The notes under the pieces are model-generated. The model was not told the DNA's origin. It saw only the letters and a list, made by a program, of their open reading frames with translations, and did not search any database. From the NCBI RefSeq assembly GCF_006125015.1, contig NZ_SZZN01000001.1, positions 2,852,001 through 2,916,000 on the forward strand: a stretch of DNA of 64,000 nucleotides. The letters are read 5' to 3'. A program made the translations under genes and the position numbers. Origin of the DNA: Roseovarius arcticus (GTDB lineage: Bacteria > Pseudomonadota > Alphaproteobacteria > Rhodobacterales > Rhodobacteraceae). Of the stretch, positions 34,990 through 43,724 are shown in pieces. The first letter of the stretch is position 1; each line of letters begins with the position of its first letter.

Positions 34990-35955
34990 ATGACCGACGA
35001 AAGCGATACCTGGTTTCAACGAGCCCGCGAATATCTGGTCAACCTTGCGCTAGTCACGCTGATCACGCTCGCGGCCCTTCTGCCTTATCGCTTGCGAATT
35101 CCTTTGCTGGGCTGGCTGACGTCACGAATCGTCGCTCCGCTCGCGGGTTACTCTGCCCGGGTGCGCGAAAATCTCGCGCTGGCAGTGCCTGATCTGCCCG
35201 AGACCGAGGTCCGCCGCTTGATGCAAGCAGTGCCGGATAACGCCGGGCGAAACTTGATGGAGCTATACTCGGCCAAGGAATTTTCTGCTCGCGCACGACA
35301 TTCGACCGTATATGGACCCGGCCTGCCATTCATCGACCGCGCACGCGCCGAGGGGAAACCGGTGATTTTTGTCACCGGCCATATGGGCAGCTTCAACGCA
35401 GCGCGCGTCGCCATGGTCGAGCAAGGGTTCGAGATGGGCGTTTTCTATCGCCCGATGAAGAATCGCTATTTCAATGCGCATTATGCCGAAGCAATGGGAT
35501 CGCTTAGCCAGCCGATGTTCGAACAGGGCAGACGCGGCATGCTACAAATGGCCAAGCATTTGCGCTCAGGCGGCGTGTTGGCAATCTTGAATGATCTGAA
35601 TGCGCATGGCGGCGTGCCTCTCGATTTCTTTGGCGAACCTGCTCTTACGTCGCTGGTCACTGCGGAACTATCCCTGAAATTTGAGGCGCCGCTCGTCCCG
35701 GTCTGGGGCATCCGCCGCGAAAACGGTCTAGACTTCGACATCTACGTCGAGGCGCCGATCCCGCCGGGCGATCCAATCGAAATGACGCGCGAGTTTAACG
35801 CGCGGCTGGAGGTGCAGGTCCGCGCCCACATGGACCAATGGTTCTGGATTCACCGCCGCTGGAAGGATGGAACCGGCGAAATGGCAGAGCGCGGCGCCGC
35901 GAGACTTGCCGAAACGGCTGAAACCGCAGACGCCCCCACTGAGCTACCGAAGTAG
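34990..35955 (+). CDS. LpxL/HtrB-like lysophospholipid acyltransferase
   Basis: Probable inner-membrane acyltransferase adding a secondary acyl chain to lipid A or a related lipid. The 321-residue protein has an N-terminal hydrophobic anchor (residues 17-35) and family blocks GRNLMELYSAKEF, GKPVIFVTGHMGSFNAA, FYRPMKNRYFNAHY and LVPVWGIRRENG. The catalytic HX4D/E motif is altered: His131 is present but the acid position is Asn136 (HMGSFN). Activity or substrate may therefore differ. ATG at 34990 follows GGGAGGAGGCGATCC. Its 3' end overlaps the convergent DUF1223 gene by 12 bp. Confidence 0.82.
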   Translation: MTDESDTWFQRAREYLVNLALVTLITLAALLPYRLRIPLLGWLTSRIVAPLAGYSARVRENLALAVPDLPETEVRRLMQAVPDNAGRNLMELYSAKEFSARARHSTVYGPGLPFIDRARAEGKPVIFVTGHMGSFNAARVAMVEQGFEMGVFYRPMKNRYFNAHYAEAMGSLSQPMFEQGRRGMLQMAKHLRSGGVLAILNDLNAHGGVPLDFFGEPALTSLVTAELSLKFEAPLVPVWGIRRENGLDFDIYVEAPIPPGDPIEMTREFNARLEVQVRAHMDQWFWIHRRWKDGTGEMAERGAARLAETAETADAPTELPK

Positions 35956-36645
35956 GGCCGCTGCCTCAACCTTGCCGTAGCTGGGACGCTGCAAAATAAT
36001 AACGACGGGCGCGTCATCCTTGGCACGCACTTTCATCGCTAATGGGTCGGCTGGATCCCATTGGCCCAACTCGACCAGATCAGTAACGATGTTCACGTAG
36101 GAATAGGTATGTCCGGCATTCTCGCCATGGTCGATCGCGACAGTCTGCTGCGGGATATATCGCGCGAGTTGAACAATTATCGGCCCCCTAGTCCCTTTTT
36201 TTGCGGTGGCAGAAATACTAAGATTGCCGCCCTCACGCGCCGCCGTCAGCACAACGGAGTGTGGCGCGGCTAAGTGACGGTCGATAAGTGCATTCACATC
36301 CTTGGGACGATTTCCGACGACATGATCACTTCCATCAATGATGATTTGCGGCGTATAGACCATGTCGCGCCCGCCCGCTCCAGCATAACCATACTGCCGT
36401 TTGGTATGGGCCGCCTTGCCGAAAACATCGTCAAAGATGTAGTCCCAATAATCCACATGCAGCGCCAGTGCGATTACGTCGTCACGCGCCGCCAACTTGT
36501 GCAGAAATGCGTCCGCAGGCGGGCAGGACGAACACCCTTGAGAGGTGTATAGCTCAACCAAAACGGGCGCGCGTTCCTCGGCTGTGGCGAGGGTGGGCAT
36601 CGCCAACACGGCAGCGGTCAGAAAAATGGATATAACGATGCGCAT
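35944..36645 (-). CDS. DUF1223 family secreted thioredoxin-like protein
   Basis: A 233-residue exported protein: signal peptide MRIVISIFLTAAVLAMPTLATA, then VLVELYTSQGCSSCPPADAF with a CxxC pair in a thioredoxin-like context, HVDYWDYIFD, and YTPQIIIDGSDHVVG, the DUF1223 hallmarks. The fold suggests a periplasmic redox role, but no activity is established. The ATG at 36645 is preceded by GGGGGCCATTT and gives a proper signal peptide; the frame from 36702 does not. It is convergent and overlapping with the LpxL-like gene, so it may be subject to mutual antisense transcription. Confidence 0.85.
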   Translation of the reverse strand: MRIVISIFLTAAVLAMPTLATAEERAPVLVELYTSQGCSSCPPADAFLHKLAARDDVIALALHVDYWDYIFDDVFGKAAHTKRQYGYAGAGGRDMVYTPQIIIDGSDHVVGNRPKDVNALIDRHLAAPHSVVLTAAREGGNLSISATAKKGTRGPIIVQLARYIPQQTVAIDHGENAGHTYSYVNIVTDLVELGQWDPADPLAMKVRAKDDAPVVIILQRPSYGKVEAAALLR

Positions 36646-37019
36646 AAATGGCCCCCGGTAAATGAATATATTAAGGCCTCCGACGCTATTGGCAGACCAC
36701 ATGAAACACCAATCAAGGTTTCGTCAGTACCCCCCACGAATGGCCTAAGATAGCTGGTTTCTGTGTGCAATTGTATACCGAAAGGCGCGATGACCACTTG
36801 ATCGTTGATTTCAAATGCTCCAAAACCGTGCATGATAGTGGTTGCGCGGAACACGCCCTACACGCTGTAAGCGAAGTGATGCAACGAAACGTCCTGCTGC
36901 GGCGTTTTTGAAAGACACGCAGCGCTTTGTCGCACACGGCCGCGACGCCCGCCAGTCCACGCACGCCGCCCTTCGGGGCCGTGCTTCCGAAATTTTAATG
37001 ACCCGAAAAGGATAGCCCA
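36646..37019. other. Intergenic region upstream of aconitase
   Basis: A long divergent spacer without a supported gene. Short minus-strand frames here lack ribosome-binding sites and family features. It ends in GAAAAGGATAGCCCA, the likely ribosome-binding site of acnA, and should contain the promoters of both flanking genes. Confidence 0.45.
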
Positions 37020-39791
37020 ATGCCAATCAATGTGGGACATGACGCGGCCAAGACGCGCAAGACGCTAAAATCCGGCGATCAAAAGGTTGCTTATTACTCA
37101 ATCAAAGCTGCTGAAGAGGCCGGTCTTGGTGATTTCAGCCGCCTGCCCGCCGCTCTGAAGGTCGTGCTTGAAAATATGCTGCGATTTGAGGACGGCAAAA
37201 CCGTCACTCTGGATGATATCAAAGCGTTCTCGGAATGGGCCGAAAAGGGCGGCAAGAATCCGCGGGAGATCGCGTATCGCCCTGCACGCGTACTGATGCA
37301 GGATTTCACCGGCGTCCCCGCCGTCGTCGATTTGGCCGCGATGCGCGACGGAATCGTCGCGCTGGGTGGCAAGGCCGAGCAGATTAATCCGCTGAACCCC
37401 GTCGATCTGGTGATCGATCACTCGGTGATGATCGATGAGTTCGGCACTCCCCGCGCATTCCAGATGAACGTAGACCGAGAGTATGAGCGCAACATGGAGC
37501 GCTACCAGTTTCTGAAATGGGGACAGGGAGCGTTTAACAATTTCCGCGTCGTGCCCCCCGGCACCGGTATCTGCCACCAGGTGAACCTTGAATATTTGGC
37601 CCAAACTGTCTGGACCGACACTGACCAGAACGGCGAAGAAGTGGCATATCCCGACACGCTCGTCGGTACCGACAGCCACACAACGATGATCAATGGCGTC
37701 GCCGTCCTCGGCTGGGGCGTCGGCGGGATCGAAGCGGAGGCGGCGATGCTTGGCCAGCCCATTTCGATGCTGATACCCGAAGTCATTGGCTTTGAGCTGA
37801 CCGGCAAGATGATGGAAGGCACCACTGGCACCGATCTGGTGCTGAAAGTCGTCGAGATGCTGCGTGAGAAGGGCGTTGTTAGCAAATTCGTCGAATTTTA
37901 CGGCAAAGGTTTGGACCACCTGCCACTGGCAGACCGTGCGACCATCGCCAATATGGCACCGGAATATGGCGCGACCTGTGGCTTTTTCCCCATCGACGAC
38001 GAGACGCTGCGCTACCTGACCAACACCGGCCGAGACAAGGATCGGATTGCGCTGGTCGAAGCGTATGCCAAGGAAAACGGCTTTTGGCGCGGTGCGGACT
38101 ATGCACCGATCTATACGGACACCCTGCATCTGGACATGGGCGAGATTGTCCCTGCCATTTCCGGCCCCAAGCGCCCGCAGGATTACATCGCGCTCGATAG
38201 GGCAGCGGTGACTTTTCACAAGTATATCGAAGGCCAGCGGGACGCCAAGGACGGCAGCGAAAACGCCGAAGGCCGGTGGGAGGCCGAGGGCGGCCAGCCC
38301 GAACCGCAGGATATTCCGGGCGACGAGGGCAACCACAAGCACGGTTATGTCCAGACCGACGAGCCATACCAGCTGCACGACGGCTCAATCGTGATCGCGT
38401 CGATCACGTCCTGCACTAACACGTCGAACCCTTATGTGATGATCGGTGCGGGCCTCGTCGCGCGCAAGGCCGCCGCGAAGGGACTGAACCGCAAGCCGTG
38501 GGTCAAGACGTCACTCGCGCCCGGCTCTCAGGTCGTTTCGCACTATCTGGAGGCGGCTGGCCTGCAAGAGGATCTGGACAAGATTGGCTTCAACCTAGTC
38601 GGCTATGGCTGCACGACTTGCATCGGCAACTCTGGCCCCTTGGCGCCAGAGATTAGCAAATGTATCAACGACAATGACTTGATCGGGGTCAGTGTCCTTT
38701 CGGGCAACCGTAACTTTGAGGGCCGGATTTCTCCTGATGTGCGCGCCAACTATCTGGCGTCACCTCCTCTGGTCGTGGCCTATGCACTGGTCGGCGATAT
38801 GAATATCGACATCACCACCGCGCCCTTGGGTCAGGACCAAGACGGCAAGGACGTCTATCTCAAGGACATCTGGCCGACTCAGGCCGAGATCGCCGAGCTG
38901 GTCGAGGCGACGGTGACGCGCGAGGCATTTCAGTCGAAATATGCCGACGTCTTCAAGGGCGACGACAAGTGGCAGGCCGTCGAAACCTCCGAGGGCGAGA
39001 CATATGACTGGCCGCCGGAATCGACCTACGTCCAAAACCCGCCCTACTTCCAAAATATGTCCAAGGACCCCGGCACGATTGAAGATATCGAAGGCGCGCG
39101 TATCCTTGCCCTTTTGGGTGACATGGTGACGACCGATCACATCAGCCCGGCCGGCAGCTTCAAAGAAAGCACCCCTGCGGGCCAGTATTTGCGCGACCGC
39201 CAGGTTCCGGTGCGCGAATTCAATTCCTACGGTTCGCGGCGCGGCAACCATGAAGTGATGATGCGTGGCACCTTTGCCAATATCCGCATTCGCAACGAGA
39301 TGCTGGACGATGTCGAGGGCGGTTACACGGTCGGCCCTGATGGCGAACAGATGTCGATCTTTGACGCGGCCATGGCCTATGAAAAGAACGGCACGCCTCT
39401 GGTCATCTTTGCGGGCGTACAATACGGCGCCGGCTCCTCGCGCGACTGGGCGGCCAAAGGTACGGCCCTCTTGGGCGTGCGCGCGGTCATTGCCGAGGAT
39501 TTCGAGCGTATCCACCGTTCGAACCTTGTCGGAATGGGTGTCGTTCCGTTTGAGTTTACAGGCGGCGACACGCGCAAATCATTGGGTTTGACAGGCAAGG
39601 AAAGCGTGACGATCAAGGGCCTTGGTCAGATCAAACCGCAAGCCGAAATGGCCTGCACAATCGCGATGGAAGATGGCACTACGAAGGAAATCACCCTTAA
39701 ATGCCGGATCGATACCGCGATCGAGATCGAATATGTCGAGAATGGCGGCGTGCTGAACTACGTGCTGCGGAACTTGGCAAAATCCGCCTAA
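37020..39791 (+). CDS. acnA: Aconitate hydratase A
   Basis: Isomerises citrate to isocitrate through aconitate in the TCA cycle. The 923-residue protein has the AcnA/IRP layout: N-terminal QDFTGVPAVVDLAAMRD, VGTDSHTTMINGVAVLGWGVGG, 4Fe-4S cysteines in SITSCTNTSNPYVMIGAG and GYGCTTCIGNSGPL, and the swivel domain with NSYGSRRGNHEVMMRG and QYGAGSSRDWAAKGT. A Gly/Glu/Asp-rich insertion of about 40 residues (DGSENAEGRWEAEGGQPEPQ) precedes the first cysteine motif. Start ATG 37020 follows AAGGATAGCCCA. It is convergent with the ccm cluster, sharing a terminator. Confidence 0.97.
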   Translation: MPINVGHDAAKTRKTLKSGDQKVAYYSIKAAEEAGLGDFSRLPAALKVVLENMLRFEDGKTVTLDDIKAFSEWAEKGGKNPREIAYRPARVLMQDFTGVPAVVDLAAMRDGIVALGGKAEQINPLNPVDLVIDHSVMIDEFGTPRAFQMNVDREYERNMERYQFLKWGQGAFNNFRVVPPGTGICHQVNLEYLAQTVWTDTDQNGEEVAYPDTLVGTDSHTTMINGVAVLGWGVGGIEAEAAMLGQPISMLIPEVIGFELTGKMMEGTTGTDLVLKVVEMLREKGVVSKFVEFYGKGLDHLPLADRATIANMAPEYGATCGFFPIDDETLRYLTNTGRDKDRIALVEAYAKENGFWRGADYAPIYTDTLHLDMGEIVPAISGPKRPQDYIALDRAAVTFHKYIEGQRDAKDGSENAEGRWEAEGGQPEPQDIPGDEGNHKHGYVQTDEPYQLHDGSIVIASITSCTNTSNPYVMIGAGLVARKAAAKGLNRKPWVKTSLAPGSQVVSHYLEAAGLQEDLDKIGFNLVGYGCTTCIGNSGPLAPEISKCINDNDLIGVSVLSGNRNFEGRISPDVRANYLASPPLVVAYALVGDMNIDITTAPLGQDQDGKDVYLKDIWPTQAEIAELVEATVTREAFQSKYADVFKGDDKWQAVETSEGETYDWPPESTYVQNPPYFQNMSKDPGTIEDIEGARILALLGDMVTTDHISPAGSFKESTPAGQYLRDRQVPVREFNSYGSRRGNHEVMMRGTFANIRIRNEMLDDVEGGYTVGPDGEQMSIFDAAMAYEKNGTPLVIFAGVQYGAGSSRDWAAKGTALLGVRAVIAEDFERIHRSNLVGMGVVPFEFTGGDTRKSLGLTGKESVTIKGLGQIKPQAEMACTIAMEDGTTKEITLKCRIDTAIEIEYVENGGVLNYVLRNLAKSA

Positions 39792-39815
39792 CACACGCAT
39801 CGCGCTGAAATTGGG

Positions 39816-39852
39816 AACGCCCGCAGCCTTTAGGCTTGCGGGCGTTTTTATT
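39816..39852 (+). terminator. Intrinsic terminator of acnA
   Basis: AACGCCCGCAGCC (39816-39828), TTTA, GGCTTGCGGGCGTT (39833-39846) pair with one bulge and are followed by TTTATT. This is a classical rho-independent terminator 25 bp past acnA, and it overlaps the 3' end of ccmG. Confidence 0.9.
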
Positions 39853-40399
39853 GGTCTTGCGCGTCTTGCAGCGCCTTGTTCAGCGCAGGGCGAAACCGCT
39901 GCTCGTAGTCGCTACCGATCAATGGGCCGGCATAACGGAACAGCACAGTACCATCGCCGCCCACGATGAACGTCTCTGGCGGCGCGGTAACGCCCCAGTC
40001 GATTGCCGTGACCCCCTTGGGGTCAAAGCCGAGGGCAAAGAAGGGATCGCCATCATCTTCCAGATACCCCTGGGCCTGCGGCGCGGTATCTTTAAAGTTG
40101 ATGCCGGCGACGCGGAGGCCTTCTGCATTCAGCGCCTTGAGCTTGGGGTGTTCGGCGCGGCAGGGCGGGCACCAGCTTGCCCAGAAATTTACGATAGTGA
40201 TATCGCCACTGCGCAGGTCTGCATCGGTTAGCAGCACCCGTCCGTCCAGCCCCTCGGCTGCGACCGGCGGTGCGGGTTGGCCGATGAACACCGATGGCAG
40301 CGCATCAGGATCGCCGCGCTGCATCCCGACAAAGAACAGCCCCGCGAGGCAGGCGAAAAGGACCGGCGGTGCGATCATCAGGGGCGAGATTTTAGCCAT
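39848..40399 (-). CDS. ccmG: Thiol:disulfide interchange protein CcmG/DsbE
   Basis: Periplasmic thioredoxin-like reductant that keeps apocytochrome c cysteines reduced for haem attachment. The 183-residue protein has an N-terminal membrane anchor (SPLMIAPPVLFACLAGLFFVG) and the active site WASWCPPCRAEHPKL near residue 80, within VNFWASWCPPC. The signature GVTAPPETFIVGGDG, with the cis-Pro loop, follows. ATG at 40399 overlaps the ccmD stop (ATGGCTAA), which decides the start. It is the last gene of the cluster. Confidence 0.93.
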   Translation of the reverse strand: MAKISPLMIAPPVLFACLAGLFFVGMQRGDPDALPSVFIGQPAPPVAAEGLDGRVLLTDADLRSGDITIVNFWASWCPPCRAEHPKLKALNAEGLRVAGINFKDTAPQAQGYLEDDGDPFFALGFDPKGVTAIDWGVTAPPETFIVGGDGTVLFRYAGPLIGSDYEQRFRPALNKALQDAQDQ

Positions 40400-40547
40400 T
40401 GCCGCGCACCCGCCTCTCAAGCGTCTCAAGCTGCTGGCGCATCCGGCGCGCCCGCATCAGGCTAAACGCACCCAGCGCCCCCAACAGCGCCAGCGACACA
40501 CCGTAGGACGCCAGTACAGCAACAGCATATTTTCCCAGTTCAGGCAT
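40392..40547 (-). CDS. ccmD: Haem exporter protein CcmD
   Basis: A 51-residue membrane protein: MPELGKYAVAVLASYGVSLA continues as a single helix and then a basic/coiled tail MRARRMRQQLETLERRVRGN. This size, one-helix layout and RxRRMRxQLxxLE tail are typical of CcmD, which stabilises the CcmABC-CcmE complex and releases holo-CcmE. Its start overlaps the ccmC stop (TGATG) and its stop overlaps the ccmG start, fixing both ends. Confidence 0.92.
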   Translation of the reverse strand: MPELGKYAVAVLASYGVSLALLGALGAFSLMRARRMRQQLETLERRVRGNG

Positions 40548-41278
40548 CACAGCATCCTCTCGCGAGCCAGCAGCGCGCGCATCCGGCGCGCCCGAATTTC
40601 GGTTTGGGTACGCATCAGAACGAGCGCGACGAACAGCAGGCTAAATCCCGCGATGCACACCAGCAGCGGCAGATAGAACACATCTGCTACGTTCTCTTCC
40701 TTGTCCAGGCTAAGAGACGCGCCCTGATGCAGGCCCTGATTCCAGAACAGTACCGCGTAACGGCTAAGAAGCGCGAACACCGATCCGACGAGGCACAGGA
40801 CCGAGGTGAGGTCGGCGGCGGTATCGCCGTCCTCGATAGCTGACCACAGCGCGATGTAGCCCAGATAAAACAGAAACAGGATCAGGAAAGACGTCAGGCG
40901 CGGGTCCCACACCCACCACGTCCCCCAGATCGGCTGGCCCCATAACGCTCCGGTGACCAGCGCGATCACCGTCATCACCGCGCCCACTGGCGCGGCGGCG
41001 CGGGCGGCCAGCGCGCTGACATGATGGCGCCGCACAATCCAAATGAGCGACGCGACCAGCATCATCAGCCACGCATTGATCGCCATGAGGGCGGCGGGAA
41101 CGTGCAGATAGATGATCTTGACGCTCGCGCCTTGGCGGTAATCCTCGGGGGTGAAGAAAAAGCCCCAGATCAGACCAGTCGCCAACGACACCAGCGCAGC
41201 CGCACCGACCCATGGCAGCACGCGGTCCGAGGTCGCGATGAATTTTCGCGGGTTCGCGTATTCCCAAAGCGAGGCCAT
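40547..41278 (-). CDS. ccmC: Haem exporter protein CcmC
   Basis: Inner-membrane protein that loads haem onto CcmE. The 243-residue sequence has six predicted membrane helices and the periplasmic tryptophan-rich WWD signature (WGTWWVWDPRLTS) near residue 120, flanked by histidine-containing loops (YLHVPAALMA; FWNQGLHQG) that are known haem ligand regions in the family. ATG at 41278 follows GGAAAGGAATATC. It overlaps ccmD and follows ccmB by 20 bp. Confidence 0.95.
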   Translation of the reverse strand: MASLWEYANPRKFIATSDRVLPWVGAAALVSLATGLIWGFFFTPEDYRQGASVKIIYLHVPAALMAINAWLMMLVASLIWIVRRHHVSALAARAAAPVGAVMTVIALVTGALWGQPIWGTWWVWDPRLTSFLILFLFYLGYIALWSAIEDGDTAADLTSVLCLVGSVFALLSRYAVLFWNQGLHQGASLSLDKEENVADVFYLPLLVCIAGFSLLFVALVLMRTQTEIRARRMRALLARERML

Positions 41279-41298
41279 GATATTCCTTTCCCCAGCAA

Positions 41299-41955
41299 CT
41301 AGCGCAGGTTGACCCTTACTACCGCAGCCGAGGCGAAGGGCAAGAGGGCGATGGTGCCGCAGGTGATCCCGGCCAGCATTATCAGCGGCGTAGTGTAGGG
41401 TAGCCCCTCTGCGCCGCGCCGCGCGGCCTCGGCGCCAAAGATCAATGTAGGTACGTAGAGTGGCAGCACCAAGAGGGACATCAGCAGGCCGCCCCTGCGC
41501 ACGCCCACGGTCAGGGCGGCGCCGAATGTGCCAATGACGCTAAGGGCTGGCGTGCCCAGCGCAAGCGACAGGATCAGCGGCACATATCCGGGCGCTGGCA
41601 GGTTCATCAGCACGCCAAGAACGGGTGCGGCCAGCACCAGAGGCAGGCCGGTCGTCAGCCAATGGGCCAGCGCCTTGATACAGGTCAGCGCCTCCAGCGG
41701 CAGCGGAGCGGTGGCAAGCAGATCCAGAGATCCATCCTCGTGATCCAGCGCGAATATCCGGTCGAGCGACAAAAGGCAGGCAAGCAGCGCGCCCAGCCAT
41801 AAAACGCCCGGCGCGATCACGCGGTGCAAATCGGCCCTTGGGCCTACTGCAAAAGGCACCAGCACCACGACGATCAAAAAGAACGCGAGGCCAAGGCCGA
41901 AGCCGCCGCCCGACCGCACCGCAAGACGTAAATCGCGGATCAGCAGCGCTATCAC
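41299..41955 (-). CDS. ccmB: Haem exporter protein CcmB
   Basis: Membrane subunit of the CcmAB ABC transporter needed for cytochrome c maturation. The 218-residue protein has about six hydrophobic helices. Its opening MIALLIRDLRLAVRSGGG and the FALDHEDGSLDLLATAPLPLE loop with PVLGVLMNL match CcmB. The ATG overlaps the ccmA stop by ATGA (41952-41955), so the two are translationally coupled. Confidence 0.94.
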   Translation of the reverse strand: MIALLIRDLRLAVRSGGGFGLGLAFFLIVVVLVPFAVGPRADLHRVIAPGVLWLGALLACLLSLDRIFALDHEDGSLDLLATAPLPLEALTCIKALAHWLTTGLPLVLAAPVLGVLMNLPAPGYVPLILSLALGTPALSVIGTFGAALTVGVRRGGLLMSLLVLPLYVPTLIFGAEAARRGAEGLPYTTPLIMLAGITCGTIALLPFASAAVVRVNLR

Positions 41956-42569
41956 AGGAATGCCTCGTCGAAATCATCCAGCGCGGTGAAGCGCGCCTTG
42001 CAGGAGCTAACGTCAAACACTGCGGCCTCATTCAGGCCCAGCTCGATGTGGGTGGCGACGATTGCCGCGCCGCCCCCGCTCAGATGCGCGCGGACGGCGG
42101 TCACAAAGATTTCCGTCGCGGCGGCATCCAGCGAGACCGTCGGCTCGTCCAGTAGCCAGACAGCGCGGCGCGCAACAATCAGGCGGGCAAGGCCGAGACG
42201 GCGTTTCTGGCCCGCCGACAGCGCCGCCGCCGGGCGATCCGCAAGCGAGCCCAGCGCGTAGGTATTGAGGGCCGCAGGCACATCCCCGCCACCAAATATC
42301 GCAGCCCAAAAAGCGAGGTTTTCATGCACGGTCAGCGCACCCTTGATGCCGTCCGCATGGCCAGCATATACCAGCGCGCCCTCTTCGGCATGCACGCTGC
42401 CTTTCAGTGGCGGTTGCAGCCCGGCCAGCGTGCGCAACAGCGTCGTCTTGCCTGCACCATTGGGGCCACGCAGGACCAGCGCCTGCCCGGGCGCCAGCGA
42501 CAGCGTCACGCCCTCCAGTACGGCGATACCGCCGCGCGAGACGCTTAGATTTTTGGCAGTTAGCAACAT
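41952..42569 (-). CDS. ccmA: Haem ABC exporter ATP-binding protein CcmA
   Basis: ATPase subunit powering release of haem-loaded CcmE. The 205-residue protein has Walker A GPNGAGKTT near residue 36, the signature LSAGQKRRLGLARL near 124, and Walker B AVWLLDEPTVSLD near 145 with the switch His (VATHIEL). ATG at 42569 gives MLLTAKNLSVSRGG, the conserved opening; the frame from 42635 overlaps the upstream Mth938 gene and is rejected. Confidence 0.94.
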   Translation of the reverse strand: MLLTAKNLSVSRGGIAVLEGVTLSLAPGQALVLRGPNGAGKTTLLRTLAGLQPPLKGSVHAEEGALVYAGHADGIKGALTVHENLAFWAAIFGGGDVPAALNTYALGSLADRPAAALSAGQKRRLGLARLIVARRAVWLLDEPTVSLDAAATEIFVTAVRAHLSGGGAAIVATHIELGLNEAAVFDVSSCKARFTALDDFDEAFL

Positions 42570-42606
42570 GCCGCTACGAGTAGCGCAATCCGCGCGAGGG
42601 GGGAAG

Positions 42607-42960
42607 CTAGACCGGAAGAACAGCCGCCGCGACACGGCGACCCTCGGACAATAGCACGTTGTAGGTGCGGCAGGCAGCGGGCGAACTCATCGTTTCAACG
42701 CCAATCCCCGCTCCCTCCAGCGCGTCGCGCAAATCATTGGGAATATGCGCAATTTCGGGGCCAGTGCCGAGAAAGATCACGTCGATAGCTCCGACCAGAT
42801 CCAGCAACGGCTGTGCATCATTCAGCCCGCCCCAGCCGCGCGCGCCTGTCTCAGTCACGAGGACCGCACCTTTGAAAATGGTGCCGCCCACACGGAAAAA
42901 GCCGGGTCCATAGCCGTCGATCGGCGTCGCCTCGGAAAATGTGATCTCATTCAACTGCAT
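42607..42960 (-). CDS. Mth938-like domain protein
   Basis: A 117-residue cytosolic protein of the Mth938/NDUFAF3-like family. The pattern IDGYGPGFFRVGG, VLVTETGARGW and FLGTGPEIAHIP, then GIGVETMSSPAACRTYNVLL, is clear. Eukaryotic relatives aid complex I assembly, while the bacterial role is unknown. The repeated occurrence next to secDF and ccm genes in this order suggests a link with membrane protein biogenesis (inference). ATG at 42960 follows AGGGAGTGACGAT. Confidence 0.85.
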   Translation of the reverse strand: MQLNEITFSEATPIDGYGPGFFRVGGTIFKGAVLVTETGARGWGGLNDAQPLLDLVGAIDVIFLGTGPEIAHIPNDLRDALEGAGIGVETMSSPAACRTYNVLLSEGRRVAAAVLPV

Positions 42961-42971
42961 ATCGTCACTCC

Positions 42972-43724
42972 CTATTCCCAGATTGGCAGGCCAGTGGTGA
43001 CTGCCAACGCTATAACGGCCAGCGCAGCGCGGCGGTATAGCCGCTCGCGCGAGGGGTGAAACAGTGCCTGGCCGATCACTGTGGTAAACAAGTAGGGCAC
43101 AGCCAGCAATCCGGCCAGATATACGGTTTGAATAGTCGTGATACCACCCAACAGCAGATTGCCCACGATCACAACGTCCAGCGCGGCAAGGAAGAGGATC
43201 GTGTTAGCCCGCACTGATTGCGCCACGCCCTGCCCCGCGAGGTAGAACAGGATAACGACCGGCCCGGTCAGGCCCGTCATGCCGCCCAGCAGCCCTGCGG
43301 CCGCGCCAATGGCCAGCAACATCGGCGGGCGCACTGCGCCCACGTAGCGCCACCCAGACACGAGCGCGCCCAGCGTCGCCGTGCCGATGGCCGCGACAAT
43401 CCATCGCACAGTGGTACTGTCCAAATGCGCCATCACCATCAGCCCCAGCGGGACAGTCGGCAATGCGGCCAGTATTAACAGGCCTACCTCGCCCCTGTTG
43501 CCCTGCCGCCATGCACGCGGAAGTAGCGCGGCGGTGCTGGCAAAGCCAAGCATTGTGATCGTTGCGACCACCTGCGCCGCTGGTAGAAAAAGGCCCGCCA
43601 CCGGCACAAAGATCAGCGCCGTTCCGAAGCCGGTAAAGCCACGCACGATGCCCGCCACCGCAATGGTCGCCGCCAGCCACCAAAAGCCGGGCAGCGCCAG
43701 CGCGGCAAGGGCCGCGTCAGGCAT
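42972..43724 (-). CDS. TauE/SafE-family membrane transporter
   Basis: A 250-residue inner-membrane protein with about eight helices in two repeats. GFTGFGTALIFVPVAGLFLP near residue 30 and GGMTGLTGPVVILFYLAGQG near 145 are the TauE/SafE hallmarks of this anion (sulfite/sulfonate) exporter family. Substrate not predictable. Its start overlaps the secDF stop by eight bases and it is 11 bp from the Mth938 gene, so it lies within the operon. An unrelated transporter inserted between secDF and the ccm genes is worth noting. Confidence 0.85.
   Translation of the reverse strand: MPDAALAALALPGFWWLAATIAVAGIVRGFTGFGTALIFVPVAGLFLPAAQVVATITMLGFASTAALLPRAWRQGNRGEVGLLILAALPTVPLGLMVMAHLDSTTVRWIVAAIGTATLGALVSGWRYVGAVRPPMLLAIGAAAGLLGGMTGLTGPVVILFYLAGQGVAQSVRANTILFLAALDVVIVGNLLLGGITTIQTVYLAGLLAVPYLFTTVIGQALFHPSRERLYRRAALAVIALAVTTGLPIWE

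Noticed and set aside
37098..38378. A 426-codon minus-strand frame inside aconitase
   Set aside because: It lies entirely opposite conserved acnA sequence and has no family features.
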